A stretch of 15,476 nt of DNA, from the NCBI GenBank assembly GCA_031281925.1, contig JAITES010000181.1, positions 1 through 15,476 on the forward strand, in the 5' to 3' direction. The notes under the pieces were generated by a model. It searched no databases. It was given only the letters and a program-made list of their open reading frames with translations, and was not told the origin of the DNA. The position numbers and the translations under genes are program-made. This document shows positions 7,701 to 15,476 of this stretch, in pieces (the first letter of the stretch is position 1; every line of letters begins with the position of its first letter). This DNA is from Treponema sp. (GTDB taxonomy: Bacteria > Spirochaetota > Spirochaetia > Treponematales > Breznakiellaceae).

Positions 7701-10137
7701 GCCGGTTAAAAAGAAAATCCAGTTTGCCCCTTCGGGACACTGGCAATCCTACCAGTTTTCCATCTGGGCAACCATATCCGCCCTGGCGCTGTATATTGTC
7801 GTAATCTTTTTTTACAGTCTGAAGGCATGGATAAATCCCCGTGAGGCAGTCTTAAGAATAATTACGATCATGGTCTTTGCCTCTCTCTATTGGTTAATGG
7901 TTTTCAGGTTAAAAATAAAGAGGCATACTGTTGCATGGCTTGCCCCTTCTCTTTTTATGATTGTGGGAACGGCCGGGGCCTTTATCATGAAGGGAGATTC
8001 ATTCTACTTCATGGTCTTCAATATTATTATTGTCATTGCGTTTACATACCTGGATCATATTGCTTTTCTCAAATACATGCTTGTTTCCTTTCTTATGATC
8101 GTTCCCACGCTCTTTATTTTTCATTTCCGGCTGCTGGGCACGGATTATCCGCTCAGCCAGAATTATATACATCTGATAAACTCTACCCTTATCGCCGGGG
8201 TCCTCTACATCTTCTCCCGGTTCATACTAAACGCCATGCGGGGTATTGAAAAGTCGGGAGTAACTTTTGACGCCATAATGGAGACTACCCCCTCATACAT
8301 GGTTATTATTGACGACAATGCCTCTGTTGAATATATCAGCGATTCTCTTGCCGCATGGCTGGATATAACCCAGAAAGAGTATGTTGTCGGCCGTCCGCTG
8401 ATAGATATTTTCCCCCTGGGCCAGATGCGGATGATATTCCAGGAATTAATGGAACAGGGAGGTTATGTAGAAAAGGATTTTGAGGTTGATATTGGGGATA
8501 CCCACTACTACTTTATGCTTCGCTCATCAACCCTTAAAGAAGGCGGATTTTCCCGGCTGATTGAGTGGATGGACATCAGCCCCATCATGAATGCAAAGAT
8601 CGAAGCCGAGTCCGCCGCCAGAGCAAAAAGCGAATTCCTTGCCAACATAAGCCACGAGATCCGCACCCCCATGAATGCCATCATCGGCATGACGGATCTG
8701 ATGCTTGTCAACCCTCTGGAGGAAGAACAAATAAACCGGGCGGAAACCGTCAGGGGAGCAGCGATAAGCCTTCTCACCATTATTAATGATATACTTGATT
8801 TTTCAAAGATCGATGCCAGGAAGATGGAAATTGTTCCCAGGCCATTCGATATTGTTTCCTGTATCAGAGACACGATCAGCATCGTCAATATCAAGGCTGC
8901 CGACGCAGGGCTTGTCTTTACCGTTTTTATTTCAAAGGATCTGCCGGCCACAGTTAACACCGACGAACTGCGGCTCAAGCAATGCCTCATAAACATCCTC
9001 AACAATGCCGTCAAGTTTACCAAAAAAGGGGGCGTCTCTCTTAGGGCATGGGCCGAATACAATGAAGACACCGAAAACATGGCTCTCTATTTTTCCGTTA
9101 CCGATACGGGCATAGGTATAAAGAATGAGGATATGGATAAACTCTTTGGAGAATTTCAGCGTCTGGACGCCCACAAGAACAGGGACATTGTCGGTACAGG
9201 ACTCGGGCTTGCCATTTCCAAACGGCTGGTAGAACTCATGGGCGGCAGCATAATGGTAGAAAGCGAATACGACAAAGGAACGACCTTTACATTTTTTGTT
9301 CTGGATTATGGACAGCCTCCGGAATTACAGGGAATTCCCCAGAAAGTGGCCCATATTCCGGAACCGGAAAGGTTCAACATCCTCGCCTATGAATCCAGCA
9401 GCTTTAATGCCGATGTCCTCTCCCTGATGTTCAAAGAGCTTGGAGTAAAAAGTACTGTACTGGCGGAGAGGGAAGAATTCAAAAAACAGCTTGCGGCGGG
9501 AAATTATACTCATGTTTTCTTTGACAAATCCGCTCTTGACATCGTATCCCCCTGTATTCAGGATCATAAAAATACCGTCTGGATAATACTCCGGGAACTT
9601 AACGAAAAATACGAAAGCGGCATAAAGGAATCCCTTACCCGTCCCATTCTTACCAATTTCCTTGCCAACATCATCAACGGCGGAAGGGCCAGTGAAAGGA
9701 GAAAGCGTTCCAGGGACGACGGCAGGGGAAAAAAGAAGTTCAGCACCAAAGATGCCAGGGCGCTGGTAGTGGACGACAATCCGGTCAACCTTATGGTAGC
9801 CAAAGGCCTTCTGCAAAAGTACGGCGTGGAAGTGGATACTGCCGGGGGCGGAAAGGAAGCCGTTGCCATGGTTCAGGAGAGCCTCTATGACCTTGTGTTC
9901 ATGGATCACATGATGCCCGGGATGGATGGCATTGAAGCCACAGCCGCCATCCGAAGCGCCGGAGAGGATTACGAAAAGCTTGCAATCATTGCGCTTTCGG
10001 CCAATGCGGTTGCGGGGATGGAGGAACTCTTTATCGAAAACGGCATGAATGCCTTCCTCTCAAAACCGATTATGCTGGACAGCCTGCAGGAGATTCTTAC
10101 CCGCTTCCTGCCGAAAGAAAAAATCGTTTTGGAGTAA
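7690..10137 (+). CDS. Membrane hybrid histidine kinase with PAS, kinase, degenerate receiver and receiver domains
   Basis: This is an 815-residue sensor kinase. About six membrane helices lie between residues 26 and 182, forming an integral-membrane sensor of no family I can name. A PAS domain follows (about 191-300). The dimerisation domain has phosphoacceptor H322 in SHEIRTPMNA, and the ATPase domain has the N-box NILNNAVKFT at 435-444, DTGIGI at 472-477 and GTGLGL at 502-507. Residues about 560-660 look like a degraded receiver. The C-terminal receiver (about 688-810) is intact: acidic D695-D696, phosphoacceptor D739 in VFMDHMMPGMDG, and K792 in SKP. There is no Hpt domain, so phosphate must leave through a separate Hpt protein. 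The membrane Hpt sensor encoded two genes upstream is the obvious candidate. The start overlaps the preceding stop by 11 nt, pointing to translational coupling. Confidence 0.93.
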   Translation: MPNKPVKKKIQFAPSGHWQSYQFSIWATISALALYIVVIFFYSLKAWINPREAVLRIITIMVFASLYWLMVFRLKIKRHTVAWLAPSLFMIVGTAGAFIMKGDSFYFMVFNIIIVIAFTYLDHIAFLKYMLVSFLMIVPTLFIFHFRLLGTDYPLSQNYIHLINSTLIAGVLYIFSRFILNAMRGIEKSGVTFDAIMETTPSYMVIIDDNASVEYISDSLAAWLDITQKEYVVGRPLIDIFPLGQMRMIFQELMEQGGYVEKDFEVDIGDTHYYFMLRSSTLKEGGFSRLIEWMDISPIMNAKIEAESAARAKSEFLANISHEIRTPMNAIIGMTDLMLVNPLEEEQINRAETVRGAAISLLTIINDILDFSKIDARKMEIVPRPFDIVSCIRDTISIVNIKAADAGLVFTVFISKDLPATVNTDELRLKQCLINILNNAVKFTKKGGVSLRAWAEYNEDTENMALYFSVTDTGIGIKNEDMDKLFGEFQRLDAHKNRDIVGTGLGLAISKRLVELMGGSIMVESEYDKGTTFTFFVLDYGQPPELQGIPQKVAHIPEPERFNILAYESSSFNADVLSLMFKELGVKSTVLAEREEFKKQLAAGNYTHVFFDKSALDIVSPCIQDHKNTVWIILRELNEKYESGIKESLTRPILTNFLANIINGGRASERRKRSRDDGRGKKKFSTKDARALVVDDNPVNLMVAKGLLQKYGVEVDTAGGGKEAVAMVQESLYDLVFMDHMMPGMDGIEATAAIRSAGEDYEKLAIIALSANAVAGMEELFIENGMNAFLSKPIMLDSLQEILTRFLPKEKIVLE

Positions 10138-10188
10138 ACCTCTGAAAATCTCCGGCGCCGGCTGAAAATTTCCTCTTGTAAAAAAAAC

Positions 10189-10198
10189 GGAGGGAGGG
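10189..10198 (+). promoter_or_regulatory. Purine-rich ribosome binding site favouring a TTG start
   Basis: GGAGGGAGGG lies 8 nt before the TTG at 10207 and 14 nt before the in-frame ATG at 10213. Spacing favours the TTG; the ATG remains possible and differs by two residues only. Confidence 0.6.
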
Positions 10199-10206
10199 TA
10201 TTATTA

Positions 10207-11922
10207 TTGACTATGGCAGATTTACAAAAGATTGAGGCGGGTATCAATCCTGAAGAACTCAGGGAGATTGAACGCCAAATTGATGATATTACACAAAAAA
10301 ACCGTATTGATACCGGCAGTACGCCCATGAATCCCCTCCACGGGGAACTCGGTTTTCCCCTGACGGTGAACCTTCTCATGCTCGTCATTGCCGCGGGAGC
10401 CCTTCTGGGAGTTTTTGCCTATTTTAACCGGGAACAGAGCGACATCTTCCGCAATGGCGTAGCCTACGGCTCCATAGAAAGCCAGCTTCTCAAAGCCCTC
10501 AGGAACGACGCATCCTCAAACATCTCGTCCAAAGAGAAGGCGATTGTAGACATGAGAAATCGGCTTCTCGGCCTGGAAGAAACCTACCGCATGGCCATTA
10601 ATTCCCTTGACGGAGAAGAAAGGGAGCGTTTCGAGGCGGAATACCAGAAAAACAAGCTGGAGTATCAGGAACAGATCCGGCTTCTTAACCAGGAGAGGCG
10701 GATCTTGCAGGACGATCTTCAAAGCAGGGAAAACGAGGTTTATCTTGGCTCATCTTCCGGCCAATACAGTTCCCTTAGCACCGAAGAAGAAGCCGCTGTT
10801 TCCACACTGAAGAATATGAATTCCGGCAGCGAAGAAAAACGGATGAGGGATGCCCAGATTCAGAGCATGTATAACCAGATTCAACTGAGTTACAACAGGG
10901 AAGAGTGGGAGGAAGTTATCCGGCAGTCCGAGCTTCTGACAAGTTACCTTTCCGGGTATCCCCAGGAGGGAATTGAAAGCGCTGAACAGATCGGGATAGA
11001 TCTTTTCCTGAGCGCTTCCCTCGAAAGGGCGGCACGGATGGAACTGGAACGGCTCAATATGCAGATTCCGCCCGCGGAGGATGACGAAGAGAAAAATGCC
11101 ATGGCCGCCGAACTGGTGTTCCTCCGGGAACAGCTTGAAGCGGCCAATGCCGCATCCGCCGTTGCGACCGATCAACTGGCCGTCCTTCGCTTCTCTCTTG
11201 AAAACGCCCAGGCGGGTCAAAGCGCCGCGGCGCTTTCCTCTGCGGCCGATATTGCGTCTCTGCGGGCCAGCCATGCGGCGGAAATCGAAAGGCTCAATAG
11301 CAATGCCGTCATCGAACGAACCCGCCTTGAAGAGAGAATCCGCCTGCTGGAAACCCGGCTTAACATGTCCGAAGAGGAACGGGCCGCCCTGAATCAGAAT
11401 CTAAGCGCGCTTGCCACAGGCGGGGCGCAAAGCCGGGAACTCAGCGCCGCCGAAATTGCCGCGCTGCAGACCCGGATTCGGGAACTGGAAGGGGAAAGGG
11501 TTTCCCTTAACCGGAACCTGGAAAATCTCCGCAGCCAGTACAATGAGTTATACATTCTGGAACAGGGTGAACGTATCCCTGCGGCGGCCTATTGGGCTCT
11601 TATCGCCGCATACAAATCGTATGAGGCTTCCGACGGCACTCTTCCCAATCTAAAGAACTTTTTGGGGGACGGAGAACCAAAGAACAGTTTCCCCGAATTC
11701 AACAACATGGTTATCCGCATGGCTGACGAGATACTGAGGACAGGCAACCGGGACGGCATAGCCAATGTAACGCATATTCTGGAAGTTACCCTGAGAATTA
11801 CCGATCAGGATACAAGGCGCCGTTATCTGGAAGCCATGAAGATGCGCTATCCTAACCAGTCTGAAGTCAACGCTTTTATTGATATTCTACTCCTCCACCT
11901 GGGCGTCACCCCCGGAGTTTAG
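10207..11922 (+). CDS. Single-pass membrane protein with long coiled coil, function unknown
   Basis: I do not recognise a family. The 571-residue product has a charged N-terminal segment of about 48 residues, one membrane helix at about 50-72 (MLVIAAGALLGVF), and then a long charged helical stretch. Heptad-like coiled-coil segments run about 105-180, 295-335 and 350-450. Between them, about 215-280 resembles a short TPR-like helical pair (YNQIQLSYNREEWEEVI). The segment 455-571 is predicted mixed helical and ends the protein. With the N-terminus inside, the coiled coil would be periplasmic; the topology is not proven. The TTG start is chosen from ribosome site spacing. It lies 69 nt after the hybrid kinase, so it may be co-transcribed. 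A structural or scaffold role in the cell envelope is possible but is only a guess. Confidence 0.8.
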   Translation: MTMADLQKIEAGINPEELREIERQIDDITQKNRIDTGSTPMNPLHGELGFPLTVNLLMLVIAAGALLGVFAYFNREQSDIFRNGVAYGSIESQLLKALRNDASSNISSKEKAIVDMRNRLLGLEETYRMAINSLDGEERERFEAEYQKNKLEYQEQIRLLNQERRILQDDLQSRENEVYLGSSSGQYSSLSTEEEAAVSTLKNMNSGSEEKRMRDAQIQSMYNQIQLSYNREEWEEVIRQSELLTSYLSGYPQEGIESAEQIGIDLFLSASLERAARMELERLNMQIPPAEDDEEKNAMAAELVFLREQLEAANAASAVATDQLAVLRFSLENAQAGQSAAALSSAADIASLRASHAAEIERLNSNAVIERTRLEERIRLLETRLNMSEEERAALNQNLSALATGGAQSRELSAAEIAALQTRIRELEGERVSLNRNLENLRSQYNELYILEQGERIPAAAYWALIAAYKSYEASDGTLPNLKNFLGDGEPKNSFPEFNNMVIRMADEILRTGNRDGIANVTHILEVTLRITDQDTRRRYLEAMKMRYPNQSEVNAFIDILLLHLGVTPGV

Positions 11923-11949
11923 AATAGAGTTTGTCTTAATGTAGTACCA
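11923..11949. other. Convergent junction with no visible terminator
   Basis: Only 27 bases separate the stop of the plus-strand coiled-coil gene from the stop of the minus-strand barrel gene. I see no stem-loop followed by a T-run on either strand here. Confidence 0.6.
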
Positions 11950-13233
11950 TTATAATATCGGGATTTTCAGGCCGAAACGGAGCTGGGGAGTTTCGAAATA
12001 GAGGAAATCCCCAATCTTCTTCTGGGCATAACCTGAATCTTCAAAACCCTTGGAAACCGATTCTTTGTAATCCTGCCCTAACACGTAGAGGCCGAAACCG
12101 ATGTCCCCAAAGAGCCTAAAATGGGGATCCAGCTCCCATTCATACCCTACCGCAGGACTGATACCGAAAGGACTGAAACTGTCGAAGCCGCCTTTCTCGG
12201 AGTCAATACGGAACGATACAAGGCAGCGGAGGTAGGGCTTGGGGATCTTCGGTTCATTCATGCGGAAACGGTATCCTAAACCGAGACGGGGTTCCAGCAG
12301 GGAAAGGGCATTAAAGCTGGTTTTCAGCGGCTTATCGTTATCCGTCAGGGCAAAACCAAATATCTGCTGCCCCATTCCCACACTGAAAAACCAGCCGTAG
12401 GATTTAAGGGCAAAGGAAACGTCCAGTTCGGGGATACGGGCCTGTAACAGAGTCAAATCTATCGAAAAGTGATTGAAACGCTGCTGGGGCAGCATCAGAA
12501 CTCTTCGATCCCGGTCGGCAAGGAAAGTGCCTCTCCGTACCGCATAGTTCCAGTGGGTCATCTCCCAGTCGTAGGTGGCCGGCATGGGCACGTAGAGACT
12601 TATCTGTCCCGAGGGAGGAATGGTCAGAACACCTGTGGTAATCCCGGTAACCTGGGCGCCGGGAGGGCCGATAATCGACAGTTCGGGCCGGATTATGGGT
12701 TTGATAAATTCTTCCAGATCGTTTGCCAGAGATATCCAGTAATAGGCGATGAGATCCGCCTCGGTGGGGACACTTTCATCAATAACATTCTCCACCGTAT
12801 GGAGGGGGTTAAAAGAGTCGCGAATCGTGTAACGGGCCCGGGCATGAGGATTGACCACATCGATCTCTCCGTCCAGAAAAATATCTACGGTAACAAAGTA
12901 GCCTTCCCTGGCGGCCTGCGCCTGGAGACCTGCGCCGCCATCATCCGCAAAATAGGAAAAAGACCTCACTCTGGCTGTATTGGAGACATTCCCCAGTACG
13001 CAACGGATCGAATAATCCCAGTAGTCTTTGTCGGGGAAGGGGCCTGCGTATTCATCCCATACATAAACACCCGCCTCGGTGGCAAGAAAATAAAAATCGT
13101 CGTCAATCCTGAAACGGTAGAGCACGTCAAGACTTCCCGGTATGAGTTCGGTTTCCGTGTAACCGCTCTGGGCGCTTAACGCAAGCGGAAAGATAAGGAT
13201 TGCAACAATAACCAAAAGGGGGGCTTTTACCAT
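11950..13233 (-). CDS. Secreted protein with probable C-terminal beta-barrel, function unknown
   Basis: I do not recognise a family. The 427-residue product begins with a clear signal peptide (MVKAPLLVIVAILIFPLALSA, cleavage likely after A21). The N-terminal half (about 22-250) is soluble-looking and beta-rich, with a proline-rich segment ELSIIGPPGAQV. The C-terminal part (about 265-427) alternates hydrophobic and polar residues and is rich in aromatic residues and glycine (LGLGYRFR, LFGDIGFGLYV, LRFGLKIPIL), as in outer-membrane barrels. The start overlaps the upstream gene's stop by 7 nt, with GGAG 10 nt before the ATG. It is therefore translated as part of the cyclase operon. Export to the outer membrane or periplasm is inferred; no enzymatic motif is visible. 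Confidence 0.75.
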   Translation of the reverse strand: MVKAPLLVIVAILIFPLALSAQSGYTETELIPGSLDVLYRFRIDDDFYFLATEAGVYVWDEYAGPFPDKDYWDYSIRCVLGNVSNTARVRSFSYFADDGGAGLQAQAAREGYFVTVDIFLDGEIDVVNPHARARYTIRDSFNPLHTVENVIDESVPTEADLIAYYWISLANDLEEFIKPIIRPELSIIGPPGAQVTGITTGVLTIPPSGQISLYVPMPATYDWEMTHWNYAVRRGTFLADRDRRVLMLPQQRFNHFSIDLTLLQARIPELDVSFALKSYGWFFSVGMGQQIFGFALTDNDKPLKTSFNALSLLEPRLGLGYRFRMNEPKIPKPYLRCLVSFRIDSEKGGFDSFSPFGISPAVGYEWELDPHFRLFGDIGFGLYVLGQDYKESVSKGFEDSGYAQKKIGDFLYFETPQLRFGLKIPIL

Positions 13234-14453
13234 TTCATCATCACTCCAATCGAAGTATAAAAATCATCCTTCCCAAGCTTTGCCTTGTCAAAAGCATCCC
13301 GCTCGTAACTCAGCGCGGCAGGAGCACGGAGAGAACCTGTAATGGCCCACTGGGGGAAATGGTATTCCAGGCCCAGCCAGATTGGATCCGCCTGAAAATT
13401 GGATTCCTTGTTTGAGAAGAGGAAGGCAATACCGCTGCCGACAAGGAAACGGAAACGCCAGGTATTCCTGGGCTGGAGATACAATCCTCCTCCCAAGCGA
13501 AGTTCCTGGTGCAGGGCGTCCTCGCCTCCGGAAAGGACGCTGTTGTCACGCCAGAATTCCCAGTCGGTCTGCAGGAAAAACCTGTCCGGCGCCAGATGCA
13601 GACGGTATTCAAGACCTGCCGCATAGTTATCCATGCCCCGGAAAGAAGAATTCAAACCCAGAGAGTGCCTGGTACGTTTCTGGAGGCTCTTTAATTCCTT
13701 TTCCTCTTTGGTAATTCCATTGGGCAGAAAGAATACCTCGGACCAGAAACCCTTCTTGACCGCAGTCCCGGTAACTTTCCTGTTTTGGGGAAAGAGAACC
13801 AGTTCCCCATCCAGTGTTCCCTGTTCTATTTTTCCCGCGCTCTTTCCGGTTTCGTCCCCGTACAATATCTCCATGCCTTCCTGGTAGGATCTGTACTTCT
13901 GCCCCTCCCCGACTGCGGCAAGGCCGTCAAAACGGAGAGACGCTTCCGATTTGCGCCAGGAATTTGACAGCCTGGAGAGGGAAGCGTCGATCACGGCGGG
14001 AGCGGAAACTCCCGCTATCAGGGCTACGGAAAAAGAATCTGTGGCAAGTACATCGTTTTGAGAGAGGCTGTACAGATCGTAGCGCCAGAAGAGCCGGTCA
14101 TCCCGAAAGAGCGTGGAAAGCGCCAGGGCGTATTGAGTACCCGTTCCAATGCAGGCATCAAACAGTCTTGCCCTGTCAATTCTTATCGAATTTTCCGCCG
14201 CTTCCAGGGGAAGAGTCCGGGTATATTGCAGGTTCAAGGTTCCCAGCATCAAAACGGCCGCTTCTTCGGTGTACTTTATGGCATTGATTATATCTTCTTC
14301 ATCCCCGTCGTAACCCTGGTGACTCAATAAAAAGACAAGGGGATTAGTTTCCTCCTGAGCCCCGGTGTAAGCCGGAAAAACAGGGAGAAACATCAGTACG
14401 GAAACTGCCGGGATGAGAAGTGAAAATAATTTTTGCAGAAGTTTGGTTTTCAT
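13227..14453 (-). CDS. Secreted protein with TolB/CsgG-like N-terminal region and probable barrel domain
   Basis: This is a 408-residue product with a signal peptide ending near PVFPAYTGA (cleavage about residue 32). Residues about 35-165 have an alternating helix/strand pattern. Elements such as EEAAVLMLGTL (63-73), GTGTQYALALS (103-113) and FWRYDLYSL (122-130) recall the small alpha/beta domains of TolB/CsgG-type envelope proteins, a weak resemblance. The C-terminal region (about 262-408) looks like a beta-barrel, with alternating strands such as LRLGGGLYLQP and a last strand FYTSIGVMMKW ending in an aromatic residue, as outer-membrane proteins often do. It starts one base after the cyclase stop with no clear ribosome site close by, and its 3' end overlaps the next gene by 7 nt. 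Coupled expression with both neighbours is likely. Function unknown. Confidence 0.72.
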   Translation of the reverse strand: MKTKLLQKLFSLLIPAVSVLMFLPVFPAYTGAQEETNPLVFLLSHQGYDGDEEDIINAIKYTEEAAVLMLGTLNLQYTRTLPLEAAENSIRIDRARLFDACIGTGTQYALALSTLFRDDRLFWRYDLYSLSQNDVLATDSFSVALIAGVSAPAVIDASLSRLSNSWRKSEASLRFDGLAAVGEGQKYRSYQEGMEILYGDETGKSAGKIEQGTLDGELVLFPQNRKVTGTAVKKGFWSEVFFLPNGITKEEKELKSLQKRTRHSLGLNSSFRGMDNYAAGLEYRLHLAPDRFFLQTDWEFWRDNSVLSGGEDALHQELRLGGGLYLQPRNTWRFRFLVGSGIAFLFSNKESNFQADPIWLGLEYHFPQWAITGSLRAPAALSYERDAFDKAKLGKDDFYTSIGVMMKW

Positions 14454-14454
14454 C

Positions 14455-15476
14455 TTATTTTTCGGTCATTACCTCTACGCCGTCCCAGCTTTCCGGAGGC
14501 GGATTTTTACTATATACACGGCAACGTTCCCTGAAACGCAGGGCCGCCGGATCCTCGGGCAGCAGGGCAAGAACCTTTTCAAAGAAGCCCAGACTCTCCT
14601 TAAAATTCCGCCTGTAGTAGAGGGCAGCGCCTTCGGCATGGAATTTCCAGGCTTCTTCCTCCTGGGGAGAAGGCTTGAGCCGGGTAGTGTAGATGAATAC
14701 TCCCATCTTTTTACCCTTCACCGCAACCCGGTCTATTACCCGGCAGGGCAGTTCGTTTTTAATCTTTTCCGCCACCATTTCGCTGAATAGAATCGGTTCA
14801 TGGTACATTTTGGTAAGGCCTTCCAGCCGGGAAGCAAGGTTAACAGCGTCCCCGATAACCGTATAATTCATCTTCTTGTCACAGCCGATATTTCCTACGG
14901 TTACCTGACCAAAGTTGATCCCAACGCCGATGCGGAATTCCGGCGCCCTGAGTTCTCTCTGTATACGGTTAAATTCTTCAAGACCGTCCATCATTTCAAG
15001 GCCGGCCATGACGGAAGAGAGGGCATCGTTTTCGCCGAAAACCGGAGCGCCGAACATCGCCATGATGGCGTCCCCGATATATTTGTCCACTACCCCGTTC
15101 CGGTTAACAATAATATCAACCATGATGGAAAAATAACGGTTAAGAGAATTGACAAGTTCATCCGGAGCCATGCCTTCTGAAATAGCAGTAAAACTACGGA
15201 TATCGGAAAAGAGAATGGCAATATCCCTGTTGTTTCCCACCAGCATCTTTTCGGGATTGATAAAGACTTCGTCGATTACATCCTTGGGTACATAGAGCTG
15301 GAAAATATTGCGGATCTTGGTTTCCCGTTTCCGGGCCGAGGCCGCCTCGAATGCATACTGGCGGATCTGCGCATAAGCCCCGGATATGGTCTTGAGCATG
15401 CTGTTGAACGTATGGGAAAGCTGTCCAATCTCATCATTATAGTAAACAGGCGCCTCTTCGTTCATAGTGTTTGTTT
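14455..15476 (-). CDS. Class III adenylate cyclase with HAMP remnant and TPR-like tail, N-terminus beyond window
   Basis: The frame is open to the window edge, and the first residues seen (YYNDEIGQLSHTFNSML) are the end of a HAMP domain. The full protein should therefore carry membrane helices and a sensor upstream. Numbering from the ATG at 15465, the cyclase domain covers about 75-262. It has metal-binding D88 in FSDIRSFT and D132 in YIGDAIMA, the ATP-specifying K197/K198 and D206 in KKMNYTVIGD, and transition-state residues N209 and R213 in NLASR. All catalytic residues are present, so cyclic AMP synthesis from ATP is predicted. A tail of about 70 residues has one TPR-like helix pair (AWKFHAEGAALYYRRNFKES) and ends with NPPPESWDGV, a style I associate with spirochaete cyclases. 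It is the first gene seen of a tight operon with two secreted proteins. The promoter is outside the window. Confidence 0.93.
   Translation of the reverse strand, partial: TNTMNEEAPVYYNDEIGQLSHTFNSMLKTISGAYAQIRQYAFEAASARKRETKIRNIFQLYVPKDVIDEVFINPEKMLVGNNRDIAILFSDIRSFTAISEGMAPDELVNSLNRYFSIMVDIIVNRNGVVDKYIGDAIMAMFGAPVFGENDALSSVMAGLEMMDGLEEFNRIQRELRAPEFRIGVGINFGQVTVGNIGCDKKMNYTVIGDAVNLASRLEGLTKMYHEPILFSEMVAEKIKNELPCRVIDRVAVKGKKMGVFIYTTRLKPSPQEEEAWKFHAEGAALYYRRNFKESLGFFEKVLALLPEDPAALRFRERCRVYSKNPPPESWDGVEVMTEK

Noticed and set aside
10138..10206. Possible intrinsic terminator between the hybrid kinase and coiled-coil genes
   Set aside because: CCGGCGCCGG at 10152-10161 is a palindrome without a loop and no T-run follows, so it does not make a convincing terminator hairpin.
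11949..11956. TATAAT-like sequence at the convergent junction
   Set aside because: ATTATAAT reads as a -10 on both strands, but no suitable -35 is evident and any transcript would run into the end of an opposing gene. Probably chance AT-richness.
12469..13179. 236-codon open frame on the plus strand
   Set aside because: It lies opposite the secreted protein that has a good signal peptide, ribosome site and operon overlap. The plus-strand product has no recognisable domain.
1..15476. CRISPR arrays, tRNA or rRNA genes, insertion sequences, phage genes
   Set aside because: No regularly spaced repeats, cloverleaf-like segments, transposase motifs or phage structural genes were seen. Coding regions cover nearly the whole window.

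Overview
The window is gene-dense bacterial DNA of roughly balanced base composition with mostly tight, often overlapping genes. The gene styles suggest a spirochaete, most likely a Treponema-like member of the Spirochaetaceae. The signs are a membrane adenylate cyclase whose C-terminal tail carries an NPPPESWDGV-type ending, a hybrid kinase receiver with the phosphorylation motif MDHMMPGMDG, and secreted barrel-like proteins of no recognised family. The taxonomic call is an inference from protein style only.

Plus strand, 1-11922. The window opens inside a phenylacetate-CoA ligase gene (paaK). A strong-looking promoter lies at the very end of that gene, followed by an inverted repeat. Then comes a co-directional run with very small gaps: a tandem ACT-domain protein, glycogen synthase (glgA), a REC/HD-GYP response regulator, a membrane sensor (Cache-HAMP-GAF) ending in an Hpt phosphotransfer domain, a diacylglycerol-kinase-like protein with altered catalytic motifs, a membrane hybrid histidine kinase, and a membrane-anchored coiled-coil protein. 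Gene spacings from the ACT gene onward are -1, 14, 38, 0, -11 and 69 nt, so the set could be one operon.

Minus strand, 15476-11950. A class III adenylate cyclase (its N-terminus lies beyond the window) is followed with 1 nt spacing by a secreted protein with a probable C-terminal beta-barrel. A second secreted barrel-like protein overlaps that one by 7 nt. The two strands converge at 11923-11949 with no recognisable terminator.

How the genes may work together (inference). The hybrid kinase has His and Asp phosphorylation sites but no Hpt domain. The membrane sensor has an Hpt but no kinase. The HD-GYP regulator has a receiver but no kinase of its own. Together they supply every step of a His-Asp-His-Asp phosphorelay ending in cyclic-di-GMP breakdown, with a second sensory input placed on the Hpt protein itself. 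A lipid-kinase-like gene is embedded between two relay genes and glycogen synthase sits directly upstream, so the relay may be tied to carbon storage or the cell envelope. This split relay with a sensory Hpt protein and an atypical lipid-kinase-like partner is the best candidate here for something under-described.

I saw no rRNA, tRNA, CRISPR array, insertion sequence or phage gene. No stretch longer than 300 bases lacks a gene.
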